A DNA stretch of 64,000 nt from Anaerolineales bacterium (GCA_015075185.1 JABTUW010000002.1:682001-746000); one strand, 5' to 3'. Positions 9,401 to 18,095 are shown, counted from the first letter of the stretch. The notes: generated by a model not told the origin, from the letters alone. Program-made: numbers and translations.

Positions 9401-10907
9401 CGCCTCGCAGCAGCGGCTAACGCTGCTGGTGCAGCAATCGCCGCTGGCCGTCATCGAGTGGGACACAGGCTTTCGGGTGGTTTCATGGAATCCCGCGGCC
9501 GAACAGATATTTGGCTATACTGCGGCAGAAGCGCTGGGCTGCCCCGTGGTGGACCTCATCGTACCCGAAGCCGCGCGGCCGCTGGTTGATCAAGTCCGGC
9601 GAGCCTTACTGGCGCAACAGGGTGGCGCTTACAGCGTCAACGACAATTTGACCAAGGCGGGACAGATCATCACCTGCGAATGGTTCAACAGCCCACTCGT
9701 CGGCGTGGATGGCCGGGTCATCGGCGTCGCGTCGCTCGCGCGAGACATCACCGAGCGCAAGCGGATAGAGGCAGAATTGCGCACCTCCGAGGCCCGTTAC
9801 CGGGCCTTGGTTGAAAGCCAGCTTGACCTGATCAGCCGCTACCTGCCGGATACCACCTTGACCTTTGTTAACGATGCGTACTGCCAGTTTTATGGCAAAA
9901 CGCGGGAGGAATTGATCGGGCTTAGCTATCTAACTATGGTCGCGCCGGAATTCCATGAACAGGCCCTGAAAGAAACTGAGAATTTCGTGAAGGATCCCAA
10001 ACCGATCAGCGGTGAATATCTGAATTACCGCTGGGACGGCCAGGAATGCTGGATCCATTGGATCCTTCAGGGTATTACCGATGAAAATGGCCAGGTCGTC
10101 GAGATACAAGCCTCAGGCCGCGATATTACGCCGCTCAAGCAAGCTGAGGCGGAAATTCTCCGGCTGAATGAAGAACTCGAACAGCGGGTAGTCGAACGCA
10201 CGGCGCAACTGGAAGCCGCCAATAAAGAACTGGAAGCCTTCTCCTATTCGGTCTCCCACGACCTGCGCGCCCCTCTGCGGGCCATTGATGGCTACACCCG
10301 CATTCTCGTCGAAGACTACGAAGCTGTCTTGGATGCCGAGGGTAAGCGCGTGTGTGATGTCATCCGTGATCGAACTCAGCGGATGGACCAGTTGATTAAC
10401 GACCTGCTGGCCTTCTCCCGCCTCAGCCGCACTCAGATGCAGACTGCTCCCATTGACATGACCGGCCTAGTAACCATGGTGTTCCAGGAATTAACCACAC
10501 CTGAAGACCAGGTGCGCCTCGATTTTCAGCTCGCACCTTTGCCTCCGGCACTGGGCGACCCGACACTGATCCGCCAGGTGTGGACCAACCTGCTGGCCAA
10601 TGCTATCAAATTTTCTACCAAACGAGAGCGAGCGATCATCGAAGTGAACAGCCGGCAGGAGGGCGGTGAAACCGTCTATTATGTGCGCGATAACGGCGCT
10701 GGTTTTGACATGCAGTATGCCGGCAAGCTGTTCGGCGTTTTCCAGCGCCTGCACAATGAACGGGAATTCGCCGGCACCGGCGTCGGCCTGGCGATTGTCC
10801 AGCGGATCATCCACCGCCACGGCGGGCGGGTCTGGGCTGAAAGTGAGCTTGACCACGGCGCTACCTTTACCTTCACCCTGCCGCGAAAAATGGAGAATTC
10901 CCGATGA
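3447..10907 (+). CDS. HstK-type dual Ser/Thr and histidine multi-kinase
   Basis: A 2486-residue signalling protein. Order: eukaryotic-type Ser/Thr kinase (about 10-280; lysine in AVILKVL, catalytic HRDINPSN near 141, DFG near 162), AAA-type ATPase (P-loop GFSGIGKT near 343, Walker B IFLDDLQWAD near 473), a long helical MalT/TPR-like region (500-1320), GAF (1340-1510), PAS (1525-1680 and 1690-1810), GAF (1818-1985), PAS (1985-2108 and 2112-2232), HisKA with His2271, and HATPase (2360-2480). This is the architecture of cyanobacterial HstK proteins. No membrane segment is seen, so it is probably cytoplasmic. The catalytic loop has Asn where most Ser/Thr kinases have Lys, and the glycine loop is degenerate, so Ser/Thr kinase activity is uncertain while the histidine kinase looks intact. 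GGAGG lies seven bases before the start. It overlaps the next gene by ATGA. Confidence 0.93.
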   Translation: MIRPDDKPAMRPILPGYKIRQQIYESANSLIYRAIRKQGQQAVILKVLKPDYPQPTKLTRYQQEYELTRRVNAAGVIKAYSLEAYHNTLALILEDFGGASLDHWLEEWKNAGTAAFPLSTFLRLAGQIVAGLAQVHLAGIIHRDINPSNIVFNPHSGELKIIDFGLATTLSRETPLLKNPQVLEGTLAYLSPEQTGRMNRMVDYRTDFYSLGVTFYELLTGQLPFEAADAMELVHCHLAKSPVAPHTLNPAIPPVLSAIVLKLLAKAPEDRYQSARGLKHDLDLCEQYWQAEGKIPAFELGRQDRAEHFLIPEKLYGRAGEVEHLLAAFERVASGSAELMLVTGFSGIGKTAVINELHQPIVRQRGYFIKGKFDQFNRNIPFSAFVQAFRDLIGQFLSEGEAQQQQWRSRILSALGENGQVIIDLIPELEWMIGPQPPVPELSGMAAQNRFNLLFQRFIQVFAAPHHPLVIFLDDLQWADLASLKLLRLLLSDTQASYLLLLGAYRDNEVPPTHPLRLTLDEMKKTGAMLNTITLAPLRQSDINQLVADSLGCSLELALPLSKLVYQKTQGNPFFNNQFLKALYEEGLITFNDEVKYWQCDLVQVNAVALTDDVVEFMAIQLQKLPPETQEVLKLAAGIGNQFDLGTLAIVQQQPPAETSAALGQALDEGFVLPQSELHIFSQGNGTGADGVPSAPANIQGLSYRFLHDRVQQAAYSLIPEAQRPIIHLNIGRLLLENTPEQELEERLFEITNQLNGGLGLIADPIERDTLAHLNLRAGRKAKTSTAYSAALDYLTVGLNLLPPDSWQTNYPLTLSLYKELAEVAYLTGNFEQMEQWVGLVLQHAATLLDKVKVYEVQIQADIARNQLKAALQRGLRVLHELGVTFPEQPGQTEIMRAFQEVQLALAGKPIPELLHLPLMTDPVSLAAMRITLSIGAPVYLVAPALFPLLITRQLILSINHGNTATSAYAYANYGMMLCGILGDIETGQAFGQLALNLLSDLQAKEIQARTNFTFYVFVHHWKGAIAETLSPLMDGYHAGLETGDLEFGAYCAAHHLTNAYFCGQELNTLAAEIAVLRTAVHNHHQESPYNYCSSCLQAVFNLLGKSNDPCSLVGEACDETQMLPQYRQTGEISGLHNLLTHKLILSYLFGHYEQAVELAHQSEQYLAGVPGIVAVVLHHFYDSLAGLAVYDRSDPETQAAILQQVDQNQAKLQRWGTAAPMNYQHKFELVEAERCRVRGDRVEAMDGYDRAIAGAKENGYLQEEALANELAAKFYLGWGKEKVALVYLQDAYDGYTRWGAAAKIEQLEQHYAQLLAPRLTVQKGRSVSDHVTRPSTSTTSASLDLITVIKASQTIAGEIDFARLLKQMMRLVLENTGAQRAALILKRDGNWVIEAQGDVDSPDIPVLQALDLRTSAAVSTAVVTHVARTLSSVVLDDAASAAEFSHDPYLRQNEIKSVLCAPLIHQGRLSGIIYLENNLIPKVFTAERLKLLNLLAAQMAISLENALMVDHLKTSIAERKRAEEVLRESEERHRNLFENSPISLWEEDFSLVKEYFDHLRATGVTDFRAFFENQPEAVVHCAGLVKILDVNKAAVALAGAGDKAELLTRLAETLADEALVVFREELIILAEGGQWFESESVYRTLSGEERSIVLNLSVVPGHANSLGKVLVSVLDITERKLAEATLRESEQRFRTIFDSVDDAIFVHDIPTGAILDVNARMCTMYGYTREEALQVRMEDTSLNEPPYTIREIVARIEKAAKEGPQSFEWRAKAKDGHLFWVEVNLRLTPIGGQDRILAVVRDITERKRAEAQLERNLRETRMRYEVSQALAGAETEDEVLDVLIQHAGLYPQACVTICTFHRQGDEFVATLRRANPFESGVVVSPIGTHYYPALHLLPANQPFVLENALTDERVDPASREEIRQSGATSLALVPLTVGNEWLALITVTAKPSGYFDEEKQQLYQTLAEQGAVALHAVRLRETIRASQQRLTLLVQQSPLAVIEWDTGFRVVSWNPAAEQIFGYTAAEALGCPVVDLIVPEAARPLVDQVRRALLAQQGGAYSVNDNLTKAGQIITCEWFNSPLVGVDGRVIGVASLARDITERKRIEAELRTSEARYRALVESQLDLISRYLPDTTLTFVNDAYCQFYGKTREELIGLSYLTMVAPEFHEQALKETENFVKDPKPISGEYLNYRWDGQECWIHWILQGITDENGQVVEIQASGRDITPLKQAEAEILRLNEELEQRVVERTAQLEAANKELEAFSYSVSHDLRAPLRAIDGYTRILVEDYEAVLDAEGKRVCDVIRDRTQRMDQLINDLLAFSRLSRTQMQTAPIDMTGLVTMVFQELTTPEDQVRLDFQLAPLPPALGDPTLIRQVWTNLLANAIKFSTKRERAIIEVNSRQEGGETVYYVRDNGAGFDMQYAGKLFGVFQRLHNEREFAGTGVGLAIVQRIIHRHGGRVWAESELDHGATFTFTLPRKMENSR

Positions 10908-12364
10908 ACAACCTATCTAAAAGGCTCATATTCCCGGTATTGATGGGCAGCCTGCTGCTGATGCTAACAAACTGTGGCCCGGCGCCCGCTGCCCCTCAAG
11001 CGCCGCTAACCCAGGCGCCAACTACCCCACCGCCGCTGGCTCTCGCTAAAGGGTCTCAACCAGTGGTGACCTTGCGCCTGTCGGACTGGCATCTTACCGA
11101 GCCACACTGGGAAAAGGCTCTCAAAGAGATGATGATTGTCTTTGAAAAAGAGAACCCTCAGATCAAGGTGGAGTTGGAACCTGTCCCTTATGCGGAGAAA
11201 GAGACCCGGTACATTACCGAAATCCAAACCGGCGCCGGGCCGGATTTGATGCATCTTCACGGCTTCTCGATCCGGTCATTCATTGAAAAGGGATTTCTGT
11301 ATGACCTCACCCCCTTTATTGAACAGGAGGGCAAGGCCACCTGGGGCGGGAAGTTCATGGACACCTGGTATCCACAGACTGTCGAACTGATGCGGTATCA
11401 GGACAAATACTATGCCCTCCCCAGTGATTTCATGTCCATGGTTCTGTTCTACAACAAGAATTTGTTTAAGGAAGCCGGCCTGGATCCCGACAAGCCGCCC
11501 CGGACCTGGGACGAGTTTTTAACCTATGCCAAAGCTCTCACCCGCGACCGCAACAAGGATGGCCAGTTAGATACGTGGGGCTTCGGCACAGTAGGCGCGG
11601 TAGATCCAGGCTTTGAGCTTCGGTTTACACCCATTCTATTGAGTCACGGAGCGGTGTACCTGACCCCGGACCACAAGTGTTCTGCGCTCAACAGCCCTGA
11701 GGCCAAGGATGCCTTCAATTTTTACATCAGTTTGGTAACTGAACACAGGGTGGTGCCACCTGGTGTGACGACGCGGAACCCGGGCCACGTGCGCCAGCAA
11801 ATGGCAGAGGAGCAGATTGCGATGAAGATAGGCTCCGGCTGGACCGTACCGATCTTCGCGGGTCTCAATCCCAAGCTCAACGCAGCCGAGACGCTTGCGG
11901 CCGCGCCTATCCCCGTCAAGGCAGGGCAAAACGTCCAAAAGCCGACCACGGCCTGGATAAGCGCATGGATGATCAACAAGAATACCAAGCATCCTCTAGA
12001 GGCCTGGCAGCTTCTTAAATTCATGACCAGCCAGGCTGCCGATGAAAAGTGGTTCACGGATGCCCGCGTGCTCTCGGCTCGACGCGATATTTCGGGCGGA
12101 TTGGAGGACAAAGGGGTCAAGCCTTTCGAACCGCTGCTAAACGATCCGTTCTCCAAAGTCATTGCCGCTGAGCTGCCCCGGTCGCAGTTGGTGCCCCAGA
12201 TCAAGGAGTGGCCCCAAATTATCGAGATTGTCAACCGGGCGGCGCAGAGCGGCTTTAGCGGCGCCAAGACGGCAGAGCAAGCCTTACAGGACGCACATAA
12301 CGAAATCAACACCATCTTGAGCATGCATCGGTCTTCCGGTGAAACCTGCCCAGCCTACGAGTAG
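10904..12364 (+). CDS. family 1 extracellular solute-binding lipoprotein
   Basis: A 486-residue periplasmic-type binding protein of the sugar ABC-transporter family (SBP_bac_1 fold). The N-terminus is a lipoprotein signal with lipobox LTNC, giving Cys24 as the probable lipidated residue, followed by a Pro/Ala-rich linker. The body carries family features such as GPDLMHLHG, YALPSDFMSMVLFYNKNLF and a calcium-loop-like DRNKDGQLDTWG. The start overlaps the stop of the giant kinase by four bases and has GGAGAA six bases upstream; a Cache-domain histidine kinase follows after eight bases. No permease or ATPase is in the neighbourhood, so it may deliver a ligand signal to a sensor kinase rather than feed a transporter. 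The ligand is probably a carbohydrate by family, not by direct evidence. Confidence 0.9.
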   Translation: MNNLSKRLIFPVLMGSLLLMLTNCGPAPAAPQAPLTQAPTTPPPLALAKGSQPVVTLRLSDWHLTEPHWEKALKEMMIVFEKENPQIKVELEPVPYAEKETRYITEIQTGAGPDLMHLHGFSIRSFIEKGFLYDLTPFIEQEGKATWGGKFMDTWYPQTVELMRYQDKYYALPSDFMSMVLFYNKNLFKEAGLDPDKPPRTWDEFLTYAKALTRDRNKDGQLDTWGFGTVGAVDPGFELRFTPILLSHGAVYLTPDHKCSALNSPEAKDAFNFYISLVTEHRVVPPGVTTRNPGHVRQQMAEEQIAMKIGSGWTVPIFAGLNPKLNAAETLAAAPIPVKAGQNVQKPTTAWISAWMINKNTKHPLEAWQLLKFMTSQAADEKWFTDARVLSARRDISGGLEDKGVKPFEPLLNDPFSKVIAAELPRSQLVPQIKEWPQIIEIVNRAAQSGFSGAKTAEQALQDAHNEINTILSMHRSSGETCPAYE

Positions 12365-12372
12365 GACAAAAT

Positions 12373-15123
12373 ATGGACTCGCCGCATCAGAGAATATCAT
12401 TTTTTTGCTCGATGCACGGCAAACTGCTCATCCATTTTTTGCCGTTGTCACTCATTCCACTGGTTGTGGTCAGTCTCCTGGCTTATTTCCAGGCGCGGAA
12501 TGCACTGCAACAGGCTGCCAGCGACAAGCTTGAAGCGGTGCGCGCCATCAAAAAGTTTCAAATCGAATCCTATTTGGCCGAAAGGGAATCTGCCGCCCAG
12601 GCGACCGCAGACCTGGTCAATATGCTGCGCCAGCAGGCCTTTGCCAGGCTTGAGGCGCTTCGAGACGCCAAACGCAGCGCCATTGTCCACCTCTTCCAGG
12701 AGTGGCAGGCCGATGTCGTGGATATGGCTACGAACCCCGATATCGCGGCTGGAGCTGCCCCACTCTCGGCAGGGTTCAAGGGGCTGGGCGCGGACCGGGT
12801 CCGGGCGCTCTACCTGGACAAACCGGACCTGGAAGACGCCGGAGATAAAAGCGCTTACAGCGTCGCACACGCTGGCCAGCACAGATTCTTGGCAGGCCAT
12901 ATCGAGATTCATGGGTATGAGGACGTTTTGCTGATTGATCCGGCGGGGACTGTGGTCTACACTGTTAAGAAAGGGGGCAGCCTTGGCCGTAACCTGGCTG
13001 CTAATAAAGATAGCAGTCTGAACACACTTTATCAGCAGCTCAAGTCGGCGCAGCCAGGTCAGACCGCTCTTGCTGACATGGCCTTGCTCGATGGTCAAGT
13101 GGCCATGTTCATGGGCGCGCCCATCTACGACGGTACAACTCATGTCGGCGTGCTGGTCTATCAACTGCCTTTCCGGCAGGTTGACGAGATTATGCAAGTA
13201 CCTGATGACATGAAACTGATTGGCGAGACCTATTTGGTGGGGCCGGATAAGCGCATGCGTTCTCAATCCACTCTGGACCCCGTCAACCGCTCGGTCGTCG
13301 CCTCTTTGACAGGTTCGGTCGAGAAGAATGGCGTGGATACTCCAGGCAGCCGGGCGGCGCTGGCTGGTTCGTCCGGGGTGGACATGCTTTTGAATCCCGG
13401 CGGTATTCATTCTGTGTGCGCGTACGCGCCTTTGGAGGTGCCAGGGCTGAATTGGGCTATTATGGTTGAGGAAAGCGTCGCCGAGGCCATTGTGCCCCAG
13501 GTGGAGGGCGCGGGTATGTACATCCTAACGCAATACGCGCAGCGGTATGGCTATCAGGATGTGCTCCTGATGGCTCAAGATGGGTACGTGTTCCATACCG
13601 TTATGCGCGGACCGGATTATCAAACGAATCTGCTGACCGGGCCATACCAGAACACCCACCTGGGACGGCTGGTCCAAAAGGTTGTGAGTACAGGTGAGCT
13701 TGGTTTTGCCGACTTTGCGCCCTATTTGCCTGCCGGCAACAAGCCGGTCGCTTATGTAGCCGCACCCGTGATGTATCAGAACAAGCCCGAGATGGTTGTG
13801 GCTCTGCAACTGCCCCCAGGTTGGACCGATACGGTGATGCAAGAGCGCACAGGCATGGGCGAGACCGGCGAAACGCTCCTGGTGGGGCCAGACATGCGGA
13901 TGCGCTCCAACTCATATCTCGATCCTGCCGAGCACTCGGTAGAAGCTTCCTTTGTCGGCACAGTGCAGAAAAACGGCATGGATAACAAGGCCGTGCGGGA
14001 GGCGCTGGCCGGCAAAACGGGGGAGGAAGTGCAGTTCGACACCGATTATCGTGGACACCAGGTCATCATCACTTATGCGCCGGTCAAATTTGGCAAGCTG
14101 AACTGGGCATTGATCGCCAAGCAGGATGTGGCCGAAGCGTTTATTCTGGTAGATCGTCTGACGCTCGTGTTGCTGCTGGTTATAGGCATCGCAACCGCGT
14201 TTGTGATCCCGGTGACGCTATGGACTGCCGGCAGGCTGGCTGATCCGGTCCTCAAGTTGACCAGCGTGGCCCAGGCCGTTGCCGCTGGCAATCTGGAAGT
14301 CGAAGTGCAAGTCGAAAACAGTCCGAGTGATGAGCTAGGCATTCTGGCCACTGCTTTTAAAAGCATGACCAGGCAATTGCAGGATCTCATCGGCGGCCTT
14401 GAAGAGAACGTGCGCGAGCGTACCGCCGAGCTTGAAGCCGCTAACAAGGAACTGGAAGCCTTCTCTTATTCTGTCTCCCACGACCTGCGCGCCCCGCTGC
14501 GGGCGATTGACGGCTACACCCGCATCCTTGTGGAAGACTACGAGGCCGGTTTGGACGCCGAAGGCAAACGTGTCTGTGCCGTCATCCGTCATCAAACCCA
14601 GCACATGGGCCAGTTGATTGACGACCTGCTGGCCTTCTCTCGCCTCGGCCGCACCCAGATACAGGCGGCTCCAATTAATATGGAGACGCTGGCCGCCACC
14701 GTATTTGACGAATTAACGACCCCGGAAGAGCAAGAGCGGATTGATTTCCATCTGGTCCCCTTGCCTCCGGCGCTGGGCGACCCAACGATGATCCGCCAGG
14801 TGTGGATTAACCTGCTTTCCAACGCTATCAAGTTCTCGGCCAAACGCGAGCGAGCGCTGATCGAAGTGGATGGCCAACAGAGTGAAGGTGAAATTATTTA
14901 CTCCGTACATGACAATGGCGCTGGCTTTGATATGCGTTATGTTGACAAGCTGTTCGGTGTGTTCCAGCGGCTGCACAGCGAACGGGAATTTGAAGGCACC
15001 GGGGTCGGCCTGGCCATTGTCCAGCGGGTCATTCGCCGTCACAGTGGGCGCGTTTGGGCCGAAGGCGCTGTGGATCAGGGCGCTACGTTCTACTTTACTC
15101 TTCCTGGGAAAGGAGACTGGTGA
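12373..15123 (+). CDS. double-Cache sensor histidine kinase with HAMP
   Basis: A 916-residue membrane kinase. One N-terminal membrane helix (about 17-37) and a second (about 594-620) enclose a large extracytoplasmic sensor made of two related halves: [15 protein letters not shown] and [15 protein letters not shown], then [16 protein letters not shown] and [16 protein letters not shown]. These look like duplicated Cache-type modules. A HAMP domain (620-672), HisKA with His703 ([19 protein letters not shown]) and HATPase (800-912) follow. TAGGA lies six bases before the ATG, and the stop overlaps the start of the next response regulator as TGATG. Position next to a solute-binding lipoprotein suggests that the sensor domain reads a bound ligand, in the manner of LuxP/LuxQ; that link is inference. 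Confidence 0.92.
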   Translation: MDSPHQRISFFCSMHGKLLIHFLPLSLIPLVVVSLLAYFQARNALQQAASDKLEAVRAIKKFQIESYLAERESAAQATADLVNMLRQQAFARLEALRDAKRSAIVHLFQEWQADVVDMATNPDIAAGAAPLSAGFKGLGADRVRALYLDKPDLEDAGDKSAYSVAHAGQHRFLAGHIEIHGYEDVLLIDPAGTVVYTVKKGGSLGRNLAANKDSSLNTLYQQLKSAQPGQTALADMALLDGQVAMFMGAPIYDGTTHVGVLVYQLPFRQVDEIMQVPDDMKLIGETYLVGPDKRMRSQSTLDPVNRSVVASLTGSVEKNGVDTPGSRAALAGSSGVDMLLNPGGIHSVCAYAPLEVPGLNWAIMVEESVAEAIVPQVEGAGMYILTQYAQRYGYQDVLLMAQDGYVFHTVMRGPDYQTNLLTGPYQNTHLGRLVQKVVSTGELGFADFAPYLPAGNKPVAYVAAPVMYQNKPEMVVALQLPPGWTDTVMQERTGMGETGETLLVGPDMRMRSNSYLDPAEHSVEASFVGTVQKNGMDNKAVREALAGKTGEEVQFDTDYRGHQVIITYAPVKFGKLNWALIAKQDVAEAFILVDRLTLVLLLVIGIATAFVIPVTLWTAGRLADPVLKLTSVAQAVAAGNLEVEVQVENSPSDELGILATAFKSMTRQLQDLIGGLEENVRERTAELEAANKELEAFSYSVSHDLRAPLRAIDGYTRILVEDYEAGLDAEGKRVCAVIRHQTQHMGQLIDDLLAFSRLGRTQIQAAPINMETLAATVFDELTTPEEQERIDFHLVPLPPALGDPTMIRQVWINLLSNAIKFSAKRERALIEVDGQQSEGEIIYSVHDNGAGFDMRYVDKLFGVFQRLHSEREFEGTGVGLAIVQRVIRRHSGRVWAEGAVDQGATFYFTLPGKGDW

Positions 15124-15566
15124 TGAGTCATTTTGACACAGTAGACATTTTGCTGGTGGAGGATAATCCTCATGATGCCGAGTTGACCATCCGGGCGCTC
15201 AAGAAACGCAACCTGGCTAACCGCCTCTTTGTTGTAGAGGACGGGGCCGAAGCACTTGATTTCCTCTTTGGCCAGGGCAAATACAGCCAACGAGAGGTGA
15301 GCCATCATCCCAAAGTGGTGCTGCTAGACCTGAAACTGCCCAAGCTGAACGGGCTGGAAGTGCTCCGGGTGATTAAAAAAGACGTGCGGACCCAGAGCAT
15401 CCCCGTGGTCATGGTAACTTCTTCGGCTGAAGATCCGGACATCAGGGCTGCTTATGAGCTGGAAGCCAACAGTTATGTGGTCAAGCCGGTAGATTTCGAC
15501 GCCTTTCTGGATACGATGAGCCAGCTCGGCTTCTATTGGCTGCTGGTGAATCAGCACCCCAAATGA
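15123..15566 (+). CDS. Rcp1-like single-domain response regulator
   Basis: A complete 147-residue receiver: acidic pair Glu13-Asp14 ([11 protein letters not shown]), phospho-acceptor Asp69 ([13 protein letters not shown]), and lysine in SYVVKPVDF, with the short Rcp1-type tail ending [11 protein letters not shown]. The start is ATG at 15123, which overlaps the TGA of the upstream kinase (TGATG) and follows AAGGAG by seven bases; a longer upstream frame exists but lacks this support. Tight coupling to the double-Cache kinase makes that kinase its likely phosphodonor. It lacks an output domain, so the downstream step is not encoded here unless it feeds the REC/HK hybrid at 15745. It is a close paralogue of the truncated regulator at the window start. 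Confidence 0.95.
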   Translation: MSHFDTVDILLVEDNPHDAELTIRALKKRNLANRLFVVEDGAEALDFLFGQGKYSQREVSHHPKVVLLDLKLPKLNGLEVLRVIKKDVRTQSIPVVMVTSSAEDPDIRAAYELEANSYVVKPVDFDAFLDTMSQLGFYWLLVNQHPK

Positions 15567-15608
15567 GCAAACCCGTCATTCCGACCCGGATAATAAACAA
15601 GGATTAAA

Positions 15609-15689
15609 GTGACAGGCACTTATCGGACTACTCACTGGGCTTATTTGAACAAAACCTGCCTCTATTTAGTATTTAAAAGTGCCTGTCAC
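15609..15689. repeat. REP-like inverted repeat with GTGACAGGCACTT arms
   Basis: Perfect 13-base inverted arms, GTGACAGGCACTT (15609-15621) and AAGTGCCTGTCAC (15677-15689), enclose 55 bases in the gap between two signalling genes. The same arm sequence is, from general knowledge, common as a dispersed palindrome in many bacterial genomes and is often linked to REP-associated tyrosine transposases. No transposase is present here, so it would be a non-autonomous copy. Confidence 0.75.
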
Positions 15690-15744
15690 CTGGTTTTTCC
15701 TTATTTCCGATAGAGTCTAATGCAGCACAGCGAGAGGTAATCTT

Positions 15745-18057
15745 ATGAATGAGTCTATTCGCATTCTGCTGGTCGAAGATATGCCCACCGACGCCGAATT
15801 GGCCCAGCGGGAAATCCGCCAGGCACTCTCATCGTGCGTCTTCCAGCGGGTCGAAACCCGTGAAGATTATCTGGCGGCCCTGGAGACGTTCCAGCCCGAC
15901 CTGATCATCTCGGACTACAGCATGCCCCATTTTGACGGCTTGACTGCCTTGAAACTGGCCCTGGAGTGCGTTCCCCTCACCCCGGTGATTATCTTGACCG
16001 GCGCTATCAATGAAGATACGGCCGTCGAGTGTATGAAAGCCGGCGCAGCCGATTATGTCATCAAAGAGCATATCAAGCGGCTGGGACAGGCAGTCATCCA
16101 TGCCCTGGAGCAGAAACAAATCCACCAGGAACGTCGCCGGGCGGAAGAAGCCCTGCGCGAGAGCGAAGAACGTTATCGCACCCTGGTCCACACTTTACCT
16201 GACGCCATAGTTGCCACCGACCCGGCCGGGAACATTACCTATGTCTCCCCTGCAACTCTTCATTTTTACGACTATGAAACAGAGAATGAGGTGCTTGAGC
16301 GCAACATCCTGGAGTGGGTTCATGTCACCTATCACCCGCAAGCATTGGACCATCTCGAAATTGTTCTGGCCGGCGGGTCCATCGCCCACAAAGAATATCT
16401 TTTGCTGAAAAAGGATGGGTCTACCTTTTTCGGCGAGGTGAGCGCTTCCTGCCTGAAAAATTCGCAAGGCGAGGTTATAAGTATCATTCTCGTTATGCGT
16501 GATATCTCCGAGCGCAAGCAGGCGGAGGAGCAGCTTCTTTTTCAAGCCAATCTCCTGCAAAATGTCTCTGATGCCATCGTCGCTACCGATCTAACTTTTG
16601 TTATCACCGGTTGGAACCTGGCCGCAGAAGCGCTCTATGGCTGGCCAGCCAGAGAAGTCATCGGCCAACCGGTCCATAAGATCCTCCAGACCGAAATCCC
16701 TCACGCCCAGCCAGAGCAGATGCGGCAGCGATTGTTCGAACGAGGGATTTGGAAGGGTGAGGTGATTCAGAAACACAGAGATGGCGCCGCCATTAACATC
16801 CTGGCATCGGTCTCCTTGATCAAAGACAGCACCGGAAAACCCATGGGTACGGTAGGTGCGCTGCGCGATATCACCGAGCGCAAGCAGGCGGAGCAAGCCC
16901 AGGCGAAACTTGAGGAACAGTTGCGCCAGGCCCAGAAAATGGAGAGTATTGGCCGCCTGGCGGGCGGCGTGGCCCATGACTTTAACAACCTACTCACCGT
17001 AATCCAGGGCTACTGCGGGTTAATGCAAGCTCAAATCCCCGGCGAGAGCCCCCTGCTTGAAGACCTGAAGCAGATCCAGCGGGCGGGCGAGCGCGCCACT
17101 GCCCTTACCCGGCACCTGCTCGCTTTTAGCCGCAAACAGATCCTGGCGCCCACCACCCTCGACTTGAACAGTCTGGTGACTAATCTGCACAAGATGCTGG
17201 AGCGGCTTATCGGCGAGGATATCACGCTTTCGACCATCCTCCAGCCCGAGCTGTGGACAATCACCGCCGACCCTGGCCAGATTGAGCAAGTTATCATGAA
17301 CCTGGCCGTTAACGCCCGCGATGCTATGCCCACCGGCGGCATGCTGACCATCGAAACCAGCAATGTCCAACTCGACGAGAATTATCTCAGAACTCAACTT
17401 GAAGCTCCGAGCGGACCCTGTGTGCTGCTGGTCGTTACTGACACCGGCTGCGGCATGGATGAGTCAACCCGGGCCCAGATCTTCGAGCCGTTTTTCACCA
17501 CCAAAGAACTGGGTAAAGGCACCGGCCTGGGGCTGGCCACTGCCTATGGCATTATCAAGCAAAGCGGGGGCGACATCACGGTCTACAGTGAGCCTGGCCG
17601 GGGCGCTACCTTTAGGATCTATCTTCCCGCCAGCCAGACCCCCGCGAGTGGTCTGCCTGTTCCTCAAGCTACTTCTGTCACCCGTGGCGGCAATGAAACC
17701 ATTCTGCTGGTTGAGGACGAAGAAACGGTGCGCAGGCTGGCCCGGACTGCGCTGCAAGGCAAAGGCTACACCATTTTAGAGGCCAGTCATGGCGGCGCGG
17801 CGTTGTCCCTATTCAAGCAGCATCAGGGGCTAATTGATTTGCTGGTAACGGATGTGGTCATGCCTCAAATGAGCGGCCGCGAGTTGGCCGAGCAGCTAAA
17901 GGCGCTCCAGCCGCAGCTAAAGGTGCTCTTTATGTCCGGCTACACCGACGACGCAATCGTTCGACATGGTTTGCTTGCAGCCGAGGTTGAGTATCTCTCC
18001 AAACCTTTTTCGCTCAATGTACTCGCGTCGAAGGTACGCGAGGTGCTTGATAAGTAA
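15745..18057 (+). CDS. hybrid REC-PAS-PAS-histidine kinase-REC
   Basis: A 770-residue cytoplasmic hybrid kinase. An N-terminal receiver (Asp57 in [13 protein letters not shown]) is followed by a helical linker, two PAS domains (about 140-255 and 265-385, both ending in ERKQAE), a HisKA domain of the VAHDFNNLL type with His411, a HATPase domain (about 500-630; [19 protein letters not shown]) and a C-terminal receiver (Asp703 in [12 protein letters not shown]). This kinase subtype differs from the other three large kinases in the cluster, which use [13 protein letters not shown]. It has its own 178-base leader containing an inverted repeat and is likely a separate transcript or the end of the cluster; a hairpin follows. 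GAGAGG lies eight bases before the ATG. It may accept phosphate at its N-terminal receiver and then relay onward. Confidence 0.94.
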   Translation: MNESIRILLVEDMPTDAELAQREIRQALSSCVFQRVETREDYLAALETFQPDLIISDYSMPHFDGLTALKLALECVPLTPVIILTGAINEDTAVECMKAGAADYVIKEHIKRLGQAVIHALEQKQIHQERRRAEEALRESEERYRTLVHTLPDAIVATDPAGNITYVSPATLHFYDYETENEVLERNILEWVHVTYHPQALDHLEIVLAGGSIAHKEYLLLKKDGSTFFGEVSASCLKNSQGEVISIILVMRDISERKQAEEQLLFQANLLQNVSDAIVATDLTFVITGWNLAAEALYGWPAREVIGQPVHKILQTEIPHAQPEQMRQRLFERGIWKGEVIQKHRDGAAINILASVSLIKDSTGKPMGTVGALRDITERKQAEQAQAKLEEQLRQAQKMESIGRLAGGVAHDFNNLLTVIQGYCGLMQAQIPGESPLLEDLKQIQRAGERATALTRHLLAFSRKQILAPTTLDLNSLVTNLHKMLERLIGEDITLSTILQPELWTITADPGQIEQVIMNLAVNARDAMPTGGMLTIETSNVQLDENYLRTQLEAPSGPCVLLVVTDTGCGMDESTRAQIFEPFFTTKELGKGTGLGLATAYGIIKQSGGDITVYSEPGRGATFRIYLPASQTPASGLPVPQATSVTRGGNETILLVEDEETVRRLARTALQGKGYTILEASHGGAALSLFKQHQGLIDLLVTDVVMPQMSGRELAEQLKALQPQLKVLFMSGYTDDAIVRHGLLAAEVEYLSKPFSLNVLASKVREVLDK

Positions 18058-18095
18058 ATAATACAGAAAATGCCGAATAACTTCATAAACTTCTC

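Noticed and set aside
12448..13410. Long reverse-strand frame within the Cache kinase
   Set aside because: It runs antisense to a gene with clear domains and has no recognisable motif or ribosome site; the same is true of other long antisense frames (2435-3232, 22696-23571, 36758-37540, 50653-51591).
15609..15689. Insertion sequence
   Set aside because: Inverted arms enclose only 55 bases; there is no transposase and no target duplication that I could see.
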